Assembly: GCA_002748055.1 (NCBI GenBank)
Contig: PDRI01000026.1
Location: 1 to 41,690, forward strand
Length of the DNA stretch: 41,690 bases
Origin: Bacteroidota bacterium
Lineage (GTDB): Bacteria > Bacteroidota > Bacteroidia > Bacteroidales > GCA-2748055
Direction of reading: 5' to 3'
Of this stretch, positions 17,099 through 23,905 are shown piece after piece (positions within the stretch are counted from its first letter, which is position 1; every line of letters starts with the position of its first letter). The notes below the pieces were generated by a model. It made no database searches. It was not told the origin of the DNA and worked only from the letters and a program-made list of their open reading frames with translations. Both the position numbers and the translations under genes were made by a program.

Positions 17099-19150
17099 TT
17101 ACCTGATCAGCTGAACACTGCGTTTTACAAATGCAGCAAGATCCTCTCCTCTGAGCTGATTGTTTGCCAGCAAAGCAAGGTCGACGAGCTGCTTGACCAG
17201 CTTTTGTGAGGAGCCATGCTTCTTAAGCATCGCAATACGCTTTTCTTCAAGCTCATTCAGCTTCTTATTAAGCTCATCCATCTGGTCCTTTTCACTCTGA
17301 GGGATTTCTTCCGGTTTTTTTCCTTCCCTGGCTTTCTCCAGGAGCTGCTGCTCCTCCGAGAGCCCTTTCTTCTCCTCTCTGAGCTTAACCAGTTTGTCCC
17401 CCAATTTCTTTTCGGTTTGCGCCACCACCTTCTCAACAAGACGGTGATTGGTATTCACCACCAGGTTGTAGGAATCGGGCAGATTCCCGTAAAATGAGGC
17501 CTGTCCGCTCATCTCCTGCATGTCCTTCATACGGCGCATGAACTCGCTCTGGGTAATCATTACAGGCTGGTCATCTTCGGAAAGCGCCTCATAACTAATC
17601 AGGTAATTCATCTCCTGCCCCGGAAGCTGCGACTGAAACACAGGAGTCAGGTCGGACTGCTGCTCACTACTCAGTTTCGATTCACGATGCTCTTCCTTGT
17701 CGATGAGCTTGTCCACAATATCGGAATCGACACGCGCAAAACGAATCCCCTCCAACTTGCTCTCCATGTGGTTCACAAAGTGGGTATCGAGCTGGCCGTC
17801 CATTAGCAATACGTCATAGCCTTTGGCCCTGGCAGCTTCAATGTAGCTGTACTGATCGGACTGGTTTGTCGCATACAGATAGACCACAGTCTTGTCCTTA
17901 TCGGTTTGTTGCTCTTCCACAGCCTTCTTATACTCCTCAAGGGTAAAGTACTTTCCTTCGGTGTTCTTGAGCAATACGAATTTGGCAGCCCGCTCATGGA
18001 ATTTATCGTCCGACATCATCCCATAGGCGATAAACAGTTTAAGATCGTCCCACTTTTGCTCGAATTGTTCCCTGTCATTTTTGAAAATCTCCTCCAAACG
18101 ATCGGCAACCTTTTTGGTAATATGCGAGGAAATCTTCTTGACGTTGCCGTCGCTTTGTAAATAACTTCTGGAGACATTCAGCGGAATATCCGGTGAATCA
18201 ATGACCCCGTGAAGCAAGGTCAAAAACTCGGGCACGATGCCTTCGACCGAATCGGTAACAAAGACCTGGTTGCTATAGAGCTGAATCTTATTCTTCTGAA
18301 TCTCAATGTTGTTCTTAATCCTGGGAAAATAGAGAATCCCTGTAAGGGTAAAAGGATAGTCCACATTCAGATGGATGTTGAACAGAGGCTCATCGGATAC
18401 CGGGTAGAGCCTCCGGTAGAAGCTTGCATAGTCCTCTTCGCCGGCCTCTGAAGGAGGCAGTGTCCAAAGCGGTTTGGTGTCATTAATAATGCGGTCCCGG
18501 TCTGTCTCTTCTTCTTTTCCATCCTTCCATTCCTTTTCCTTCCCGAAAACAATTTCGACCGGCAGGAACTTGCAATACTTATCGAGTAATTCATTAATCT
18601 TGTGCTCCTCAAGGAACTCCTTGCTGTCATCATCCAGATGCAGAACAATCTCCGTCCCCCGTTCAGTCTTCTTCGACTCCTCAAGGGAATACTCCGGACT
18701 GCCGTCACAACTCCACTTAACAGCAGACTCGCCATCACGCCACGATTTGGTATGGATTTCCACCTTATCGGATACCATGAAGGCCGAATAAAAGCCCAGG
18801 CCAAAATGTCCGATAATGGCATTGGTATCGTTCTTATACTTTTCCAGAAAGTCCTCTGCACTCGAGAAGGCAATCTGGTTGATGTACTTCTCAACCTCGT
18901 CGGCACTCATCCCGATCCCGGAATCAATTACGCTGAGCGTTTTTTTCTTCGGGTTCAGTTCAACCCTTACACGGGTGTCGCCCAGTTCACCTTTAAACTC
19001 ACCCACTGAGGCCAGGGTCTTCAACTTCTGAGTAGCATCAACAGCATTCGAGATCAGCTCTCTGAGGAAGATCTCATGGTCAGAATAAAGAAATTTCTTA
19101 ATGATCGGAAAAATATTCTCCGTGGTGACATTGATCTTGCCTTTTTGCAT
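17099..19150 (-). CDS. htpG: Molecular chaperone HtpG (bacterial Hsp90)
   Basis: ATP-dependent homodimeric cytoplasmic chaperone. The N-terminal GHKL ATPase domain carries FLRELISNAVDATQKL (the catalytic Glu/Asn helix), VIDSGIGMSADEVEKYI and IGHFGLGFYSAFMV. The middle domain has LPVEIVFGKEKEW and the catalytic-loop arginine region LNVSRSYLQ. The C-terminal part has a charged coiled-coil-like insertion (VAQTEKKLGDKLVKLREEKKG), then the dimerisation end HGSSQKLVKQLVDLALLANNQ. At 683 aa it is longer than the E. coli protein, as is usual in Bacteroidota. It is monocistronic. No CIRCE-type inverted repeat was seen upstream. Confidence 0.97.
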   Translation of the reverse strand: MQKGKINVTTENIFPIIKKFLYSDHEIFLRELISNAVDATQKLKTLASVGEFKGELGDTRVRVELNPKKKTLSVIDSGIGMSADEVEKYINQIAFSSAEDFLEKYKNDTNAIIGHFGLGFYSAFMVSDKVEIHTKSWRDGESAVKWSCDGSPEYSLEESKKTERGTEIVLHLDDDSKEFLEEHKINELLDKYCKFLPVEIVFGKEKEWKDGKEEETDRDRIINDTKPLWTLPPSEAGEEDYASFYRRLYPVSDEPLFNIHLNVDYPFTLTGILYFPRIKNNIEIQKNKIQLYSNQVFVTDSVEGIVPEFLTLLHGVIDSPDIPLNVSRSYLQSDGNVKKISSHITKKVADRLEEIFKNDREQFEQKWDDLKLFIAYGMMSDDKFHERAAKFVLLKNTEGKYFTLEEYKKAVEEQQTDKDKTVVYLYATNQSDQYSYIEAARAKGYDVLLMDGQLDTHFVNHMESKLEGIRFARVDSDIVDKLIDKEEHRESKLSSEQQSDLTPVFQSQLPGQEMNYLISYEALSEDDQPVMITQSEFMRRMKDMQEMSGQASFYGNLPDSYNLVVNTNHRLVEKVVAQTEKKLGDKLVKLREEKKGLSEEQQLLEKAREGKKPEEIPQSEKDQMDELNKKLNELEEKRIAMLKKHGSSQKLVKQLVDLALLANNQLRGEDLAAFVKRSVQLIR

Positions 19151-19223
19151 GGTTTTACAATTTTTTGATTTCCAAACTCCCCTGTGTCAAAGGCTGTGCC
19201 ATTTGGTGAAAGCTGACGGAATG

Positions 19224-20309
19224 TCAGTATTGCAAACGGGCATCCACGTCACCGCGAAAAACCCAAACGCCGGTCACAAATTCCAGTCCGTCGTAGGAGC
19301 CATCCGGGCCATAAAACTCAAAATTTCCCTGGTAAATGGGATGAAAAGGCACAAGGTGACTAAAAGTAATGAGTTCGAGTTCAGGGTCGTATTGCATGGA
19401 AATGGCCACCTGGCTGGAATACTCCAGGACAAAGCGATCTGCAAAATTGGCCACATTAAGGCCATTCTTCATCCTGCCCCTCCTGCCTTTCGAAGGACTT
19501 CGGACAGGCGATGCTCCGGCAGAACCGGACCGATCTGCAGCCTGTATCTCGTCCAGGGGGTTCGGGGGGGGGACGATCCCTCCCTTTTGTCGTGCCCTGG
19601 GCCTGTTTACACGCTCTGTATCCCCTCCGGTGGCAGATTCCTGAGCTCCTCCCTCGGCCAGACCACCAAGGCTGAACATTCCACGCAAGAAAACAGGCTT
19701 TCCGCGTTTAATCTGGAGCACCTCTGCCGTTTTAATAATGGAACGCGAATTATTGAAATCCATACCCAGAAGGGTATAATAGACATTCCGTTTATTTCGG
19801 GTACTCACAATGCGATAATACAGCTTTCCATACCAGTTCTCGAGGGTCTGCTCGCAATAACTTACATTCCGCTGAGGCTTTTCATTATCGTGTAAAGCAA
19901 AGACCCGGATGCCCCGCCGGTCGGCTGTCTGCATAAACCCGTAGTAGCGAAAATGATCGGCATCAAGCTTGACATGCCAGCTGAAAACACGAAGTATTCC
20001 ATCCTCTGAACTAAGCACCCCAATTCTCTTAAGTCCCGTCCAGGGGTAGTCCGCAGCACCTTCCAGTAAAAGCGCAGCCGGCAGCTTTTTCAGCAAACTA
20101 TCGAGAGCCGGTTCAAGGCCCGTTTGTATCTCTTCCACATACAATTGTTCGAAGAGCCCGGCCAGCTCTTCTTCGGCCCGAAGCAATTCCTCAGAATAGG
20201 CCTGCACACTATCCTGCTCCTGCGGCATCACAGCAGAACGATCCAACTGTGCCGGGAGTTCACAGAGAGCTAGTTGTACAATGACAAGGCTAAAGAAAAT
20301 GTGCTTCAT
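19224..20309 (-). CDS. Secreted protein of unknown function with an in-frame repeat-like insertion
   Basis: I place the start at ATG 20309 (MKHIFFSLVIVQLALCELPAQ, a signal peptide), not at the longer track start, giving 361 aa. It starts five bases after the aminotransferase stop, so they are co-transcribed. Conserved-looking parts are TGLKRIGVLSSEDGILRVFSWHVKL with YYGFMQ (about residues 90-126), LGMDFNNSRSIIKTAEVLQIKRGKPVF (about 181-207), and a C-terminal RFVLEYSSQVAISMQYDPEL, FYGPDGSYDGLEF (about 292-345). I think related Bacteroidota proteins join the last two parts directly; here about 80 residues of low complexity (212-290, rich in Gly/Pro/Arg/Ser, with nine consecutive C in the coding strand) separate them. 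Function unknown. Confidence 0.8.
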   Translation of the reverse strand: MKHIFFSLVIVQLALCELPAQLDRSAVMPQEQDSVQAYSEELLRAEEELAGLFEQLYVEEIQTGLEPALDSLLKKLPAALLLEGAADYPWTGLKRIGVLSSEDGILRVFSWHVKLDADHFRYYGFMQTADRRGIRVFALHDNEKPQRNVSYCEQTLENWYGKLYYRIVSTRNKRNVYYTLLGMDFNNSRSIIKTAEVLQIKRGKPVFLRGMFSLGGLAEGGAQESATGGDTERVNRPRARQKGGIVPPPNPLDEIQAADRSGSAGASPVRSPSKGRRGRMKNGLNVANFADRFVLEYSSQVAISMQYDPELELITFSHLVPFHPIYQGNFEFYGPDGSYDGLEFVTGVWVFRGDVDARLQY

Positions 20310-20313
20310 CGCA

Positions 20314-21513
20314 TTAAAGTTCATCCAGCACCGCAAGAAGCATTTCAATCGAGCGGTCAACTTCTTTTTCAGTAATAAGCAGAGGTGGAGCAATTCGAAA
20401 TGCCCCTTCTCCAAATAAAAACCGGTCAATAACCATGCCCCTTTTGAATGCCAGATCAATGAAGCGGTTTACATCCTCACCTTCATTCAGCACCACTGCC
20501 AGAAACAGCCCCCGTCCTCTGAGCGATTTAATCCGGGGATGCTTTAGTCCTTCACGGTAGCGGCTTTCCATCTCAAGTGCATGCTTCATGAGCCCTTCCG
20601 ATTCCACAACCTTCTGTGCAGCCAGGCCTGCCGCACAGGACACCGGATGCCCTCCAAAAGTGGTAATATGCCCCAGGGGAGGATCGTAGGTCAGACTCCG
20701 CATCCGTTCCCGCCCCGCAATGAAAGCACCCAGGGGCATGCCGCCTCCAAAACTTTTTGCAAGACAAAGAATATCCGGCTCAATACCATAGTGCGTGCTG
20801 GCGAGCAATTCCCCACTACGCCCCATGCCGGTTTGAATCTCATCCACAATTAACAGCGTACCAGTCGCCGTACAACGCAATCTCAGGGCTTGCAGAAAAT
20901 TCCTTCCATCTGCACCAATCGCCGGTTCAATAATCCCGGCTTCGGCCTGGATGGGTTCTACGACAACTGCCGCCACCGCTTCATCCACCAGTAAAAGGTC
21001 TTCCCAGTTGTTAAAGCGCAAGTGCTTAACTCCCGGAATCACGGGCAGGAATCCGGAACGAGCCGAAGCCGACCCCAGGACAGAAAGGGCACCATAGGTC
21101 CCTCCATGATAGGCCTGCTCAAATGCCCGGATCTGCGTCCTTCCGGTAAAACGTCTGGCCAGCTTCAATGCTCCATCAATCGCTTCTGACCCTGAATTCA
21201 CAAAGAATACATTGTCCAGAGCAGCCGGCAAACGCTCAGTTAACCATGCTGCGTAGGCTACCTGTGGCGACTGAATAAACTCGCCATAAACCATGGTATG
21301 CATATAGGCCCCGGCCTGCTGTTTCACGGCCTCAACTACTGCGGGATGTCCATGGCCCAACGCAGAGACAGAAACCCCCGATACAAGATCCAGATAGGGT
21401 CGGTCGTCTGTGTCGTAAAACCAAACGCCCTCGGCCCTTTTAATCTCAAATTGCAGGGAATGGGCGGAAGTCTGCGCTACATGGCGCAGGAACAACTGCC
21501 GTTTCGAAACCAT
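20314..21513 (-). CDS. Class III pyridoxal-phosphate aminotransferase
   Basis: A 399-residue fold-type I aminotransferase of the acetylornithine/GABA/ornithine aminotransferase class. Features seen: YLDLVSGVSVSALGHGHPAVVEAV near the N-terminus, NSGSEAIDGALKLARRFTGR (PLP phosphate), YHGGTYGALSVLGS, VVEPIQAEAGI, the PLP-ring aspartate D224 in LIVDEIQTGMGRSG, the Schiff-base lysine K253 in CLAKSFGGGMPLGA and TTFGGHPVSCAAG. It could be ArgD-like, but no other arginine genes are nearby and Bacteroidota carry a conserved paralogue of this type whose substrate I do not know. It is four bases downstream of the LytTR regulator gene and four bases upstream of the next gene. Confidence 0.88.
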   Translation of the reverse strand: MVSKRQLFLRHVAQTSAHSLQFEIKRAEGVWFYDTDDRPYLDLVSGVSVSALGHGHPAVVEAVKQQAGAYMHTMVYGEFIQSPQVAYAAWLTERLPAALDNVFFVNSGSEAIDGALKLARRFTGRTQIRAFEQAYHGGTYGALSVLGSASARSGFLPVIPGVKHLRFNNWEDLLLVDEAVAAVVVEPIQAEAGIIEPAIGADGRNFLQALRLRCTATGTLLIVDEIQTGMGRSGELLASTHYGIEPDILCLAKSFGGGMPLGAFIAGRERMRSLTYDPPLGHITTFGGHPVSCAAGLAAQKVVESEGLMKHALEMESRYREGLKHPRIKSLRGRGLFLAVVLNEGEDVNRFIDLAFKRGMVIDRFLFGEGAFRIAPPLLITEKEVDRSIEMLLAVLDEL

Positions 21514-21517
21514 AGGA

Positions 21518-22225
21518 CTATTTTATGATCAAATTGATATCCTTCATCAGCTTTTCCTTGTAAGACTTACCGATGGGGATACTCTTGTTACCTTCTTCAA
21601 CCCTTACAATAACAGAGTTGTCTTCAATAACATTGATGCAGCTGGTATTTACGATATAGGACCGGTGAACCCGGGTAAATTTCGATGATGGAAGCTTTTG
21701 TTCAATGGCCTTCATCGTGAAGTGTATTGTATACTTGTCGGTGAAGGTGTTGAAGATGACATAATTCTCAAGGGCTTCAACCCAGAGAATGTCGTCATAC
21801 TTTAGCTTTACAAGCGTCGCATTCTTCTTTATAAAGATCTCATCCTTACCCAACTGCTCGGCATTGATTTGCTCGAAACGTTTGAATGCTTTGGACACAG
21901 CTCTGTAAAAACGACCATATTCGACCGGCTTTAAAAGGTAATCGGTAACATCATACTCATAAGAGTCGACCGCGTACTTCCCTTTCGAAGATACAATAAT
22001 CACCAGTGGAATCGTCTTCAGGGAATTCAGCACCTCAATACCCGTCATCTCAGGCATTTCAATATCCAAAAAAATCAGATTGATTTCTTCATGCTTTTTT
22101 AGAATGTTAATGCCCTCAACCGGATCTCCGCTCGATGCAACCAGTTCCAAACCATCGGTCTTCTGTATGAATTCCTCAATGATCCGCCTGGACAGGGTGT
22201 CATCATCAATGATCATGCAATTCAT
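21518..22225 (-). CDS. LytTR-type response regulator
   Basis: A two-domain regulator of 235 aa. The receiver domain (1-120) has acidic pocket D7-D8-D9 in MIIDDDTLS, phosphoacceptor D54 in FLDIEMPEMTGIEVL, the switch residue region VIIVSSKGKYAVDS and the conserved lysine K99 in YLLKPV. The LytTR DNA-binding domain (about 130-232) shows IFIKKNATLVKLKYDDILWVEALENYVIF, KFTRVHRSYIVN and PIGKSYKEKL. No histidine kinase is adjacent, so it is an orphan in this window. It leads a tight operon with the class III aminotransferase and a secreted protein. A TATCTTTG -7-like element lies upstream. Confidence 0.93.
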   Translation of the reverse strand: MNCMIIDDDTLSRRIIEEFIQKTDGLELVASSGDPVEGINILKKHEEINLIFLDIEMPEMTGIEVLNSLKTIPLVIIVSSKGKYAVDSYEYDVTDYLLKPVEYGRFYRAVSKAFKRFEQINAEQLGKDEIFIKKNATLVKLKYDDILWVEALENYVIFNTFTDKYTIHFTMKAIEQKLPSSKFTRVHRSYIVNTSCINVIEDNSVIVRVEEGNKSIPIGKSYKEKLMKDINLIIK

Positions 22226-22284
22226 ATGGCAGAGTGTTTTGTCATAACAAGCTTAGTATTTATCTATAAAAACCACCCGTTAAT

Positions 22285-22292
22285 CAAAGATA
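22285..22292 (-). promoter_or_regulatory. Candidate -7 element of the LytTR operon promoter
   Basis: TATCTTTG on the minus strand matches TAnnTTTG and lies 59 bases upstream of the regulator's ATG. No matching TTTG at -33 was found. Confidence 0.35.
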
Positions 22293-22300
22293 GAGAATAA

Positions 22301-23053
22301 TTATTTATCCAGCTTCTTTCTGAAAGCTTTTTCAATCAATTCACTCTTCTTTATACTGGCTCTGAGCCAATCCAGCAAAAGGGCTTCTTTTTCTCCGGAA
22401 GACAGTCTCCAGTCCTGATTGCTCCGCTCGAGCCTCTTCCTTAAACTGTATAGGGTAAGGGCTGCCGATACCGAAATGTTATAGCTCTCCGTAAATCCCA
22501 CCATGGGAATCTGCAGGTACTCATCGGCCAGCCTGAGTGCGATTTCGCTAAGCCCGTTCAATTCCGTTCCAAACATGATCAGGGCAGGCCCTTTCTCCAG
22601 GTCGAAGTTCTCCGGCGTACTGCCATCCCGGTGGGGAGAAGTGGCGACGACCCGATAACCCTTGTCCTTCAGGGCCATTATCGCCTCTTCAATGTAGTTA
22701 TCGCCTGCATTGGCCCATGAACCCGGCCGCACATGCCTCGCGCGCGCTTCTTCCTCCGTCAGCTTTAGGCGGTCGTCCCTGTAATAGTTCAGGCTGAGCC
22801 ATTGATTCGAACCAAGTGCAACATCCCTGTTAATCTCATAGACATTCCTGTTCTCCACAATATGCACATCCTGAATACCCGTACAGTCACAGGTGCGCAG
22901 GACAGCACTGGCATTCTGAGACTGGTAAATATCCTCAAGGAGTACAGCGAGATAGCGCGTCCGGTTTTCCAGCACACGCTTAAACAATTCGAAACGTTCA
23001 GGTCTGATGAAACCCGACAGATAGCTGATCAGATCGCTCTCATACTTTCCCAT
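22301..23053 (-). CDS. trmH: tRNA (guanosine(18)-2'-O)-methyltransferase, SpoU family
   Basis: A trefoil-knot SAM-dependent methyltransferase of 250 aa that 2'-O-methylates G18 in the tRNA D-loop. The three SpoU motifs are visible: motif 1 LLEDIYQSQNASAVLRTCDCTGIQDVHIV, motif 2 KGPALIMFGTELNGLSEIAL, and motif 3 IPMVGFTESYNISVSAALTLYSLRKRLE. The N-terminal FIRPERFELFKRVLENRTRYLAVLLEDI and C-terminal WLRASIKKSELIEKAF extensions fit TrmH better than the rRNA-directed relatives. It is 75 bases downstream of hup, with a terminator between them, so it probably has its own start or relies on read-through. Confidence 0.9.
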   Translation of the reverse strand: MGKYESDLISYLSGFIRPERFELFKRVLENRTRYLAVLLEDIYQSQNASAVLRTCDCTGIQDVHIVENRNVYEINRDVALGSNQWLSLNYYRDDRLKLTEEEARARHVRPGSWANAGDNYIEEAIMALKDKGYRVVATSPHRDGSTPENFDLEKGPALIMFGTELNGLSEIALRLADEYLQIPMVGFTESYNISVSAALTLYSLRKRLERSNQDWRLSSGEKEALLLDWLRASIKKSELIEKAFRKKLDK

Positions 23054-23078
23054 ATCGATGACCCGGCCTGTTATGCGT

Positions 23079-23108
23079 AAAGAAAAAGGGGGGCCAAAGC
23101 CCCCCTTT
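23079..23108 (-). terminator. Rho-independent terminator of hup
   Basis: A perfect 10-bp stem (AAAGGGGGGC / GCCCCCCTTT) with a CTTTG-region loop is followed by TTCTTT on the minus strand. It lies 20 bases after the hup stop codon. Confidence 0.85.
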
Positions 23109-23127
23109 AAACCCCGTTCAAATATCT

Positions 23128-23400
23128 TTACTTGACTGCGTCTCCTAATTCGGATCCGGCTTTGAACTTGACAACTTTCTTGGCTGAAATCTTTATTTCA
23201 GCGCCAGTCTGGGGATTGCGGCCAGTCCTGGCTCCTCTTTCGGATACAGAAAACGAACCAAATCCAACCAGCGCAACGCGGTCACCTTTTTTCAGCGCAG
23301 CAGTTGTGGTAGCGATGAAAGCATCGAGCGCCCTTTTGGCATCTGCTTTTGTCAGATTCGCTTCAGCAGCAATAGCATCTATTAATTGTGCTTTGTTCAT
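23128..23400 (-). CDS. hup: HU family DNA-binding protein
   Basis: A 90-residue nucleoid protein. The N-terminal dimerisation helices [32 protein letters not shown], the strand [44 protein letters not shown] and the DNA-wrapping arm with R-x-G-R-N-P-Q-T-G are all standard for HU. It is probably an abundant homodimer that bends DNA. It is well expressed by inference: the promoter upstream matches the Bacteroidota consensus closely and a strong terminator follows. Monocistronic. Confidence 0.97.
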   Translation of the reverse strand: MNKAQLIDAIAAEANLTKADAKRALDAFIATTTAALKKGDRVALVGFGSFSVSERGARTGRNPQTGAEIKISAKKVVKFKAGSELGDAVK

Positions 23401-23453
23401 AACAACATGAATTTAAGGGTTAGTAATATCTTTTATCTTAGCCAAATTCTCTA

Positions 23454-23484
23454 CAAATATAAATTAATATCATAGCCGCGCAAG
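23454..23484 (-). promoter_or_regulatory. Promoter of hup (Bacteroidota type)
   Basis: On the minus strand CTTG, then 19 bases, then TATATTTG: three of four matches to the -33 TTTG, ideal N19 spacing and a perfect -7 TAnnTTTG. It predicts transcription starting about 45-50 bases upstream of the hup ATG. It is the best promoter match I found in the window. Confidence 0.75.
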
Positions 23485-23741
23485 AAAGCCATCCAAAAAA
23501 AAACCTATAAATATGTGTAAATACTAGGATTTAGATCAGATTCCAGAGCTTTAAAAGGGACTTTATAGCGCAAAAACCGGATTGAAGACAAGAGGGCTGT
23601 TCAGAAGCGCAAAAGGCATGAAATCCTGCTCATATTTCTTAGAATCATTAGCTATATAAAGAAAAGCGGGAGTTCCATCCGGGAATACGAGTACTTCACA
23701 CAATTTTACAGCGAGCCTGTAAGAGGATGCTAAAAATTTGC

Positions 23742-23749
23742 TACTTTTG
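23742..23749 (+). promoter_or_regulatory. -7 element of the tRNA-Ser promoter
   Basis: TACTTTTG is an exact TAnnTTTG match and ends six bases before the mature 5' end of the tRNA, where transcription would be expected to start. The -33 region is not a clear match. Confidence 0.6.
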
Positions 23750-23755
23750 CGGCCC

Positions 23756-23842
23756 GGAGGAATGGCAGAGTGGTCGAATGCGGCGGTCTTGAAAACCGTT
23801 GTCCGTTCGCGCGGACCGGGGGTTCGAATCCCTCTTCCTCCG
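23756..23842 (+). tRNA. tRNA-Ser (anticodon TGA)
   Basis: Acceptor stem GGAGGAA pairs with TTCCTCC, followed by discriminator G; the 3' CCA is not encoded (CA then GATAAA follows). The D-arm has GCAGAGTGGTCGAATGC, the anticodon loop CTTGAAA gives TGA, the anticodon stem is CGGT/ACCG-like, and a long variable arm (TGTCCGTTCGCGCGGACCG) marks a serine tRNA. The T-arm is GGGGGTTCGAATCCC-like. It reads UCA and other UCN codons. The plus and minus ORFs across it are the familiar false translations of tRNA-Ser. Confidence 0.97.
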
Positions 23843-23852
23843 CAGATAAAAA

Positions 23853-23889
23853 AGGCCGTCACTGTATCGCAGGACGGCCTCTGTTTTTT
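23853..23889. terminator. Bidirectional terminator for tRNA-Ser (+) and the Ser/Arg-rich gene (-)
   Basis: An 8-bp stem AGGCCGTC / GACGGCCT with a 12-base loop has CTGTTTTTT after it on the plus strand and TTTTTTAT after it on the minus strand. It lies 11 bases after the tRNA and 17 bases after the stop of the minus-strand gene. Confidence 0.85.
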
Positions 23890-23905
23890 GCAGCTCCTTC
23901 ACCCC

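Larger units (their letters stand above)
23401..23755. other. Intergenic region between hup and tRNA-Ser, possible gene relic
   Basis: 355 bases with the hup promoter at the left and the tRNA promoter at the right. The middle has a minus-strand reading frame without ATG (stop at 23563) containing CEVLVFPDGTPAFLYIANDSKKY, which looks protein-like but is only about 50 residues and runs into the antisense of the tRNA. I could not assign a gene. Confidence 0.5.

Noticed and set aside
19151-19223. CTGAC/GTCAG inverted repeat between htpG and the next gene
   Set aside because: Only 5 bp, no T tract, and it overlaps the stop codon; too weak to call a terminator or heat-shock operator.
23563-23862. 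99-aa minus-strand ORF and the plus-strand ORFs at 23738-24003 across the tRNA
   Set aside because: GIRTPGPRERTTVFKTAAFDHSAIPP and MAEWSNAAVLKTVVRSRGPGVRIPLPP are translations of tRNA-Ser on each strand, a well-known annotation artefact.
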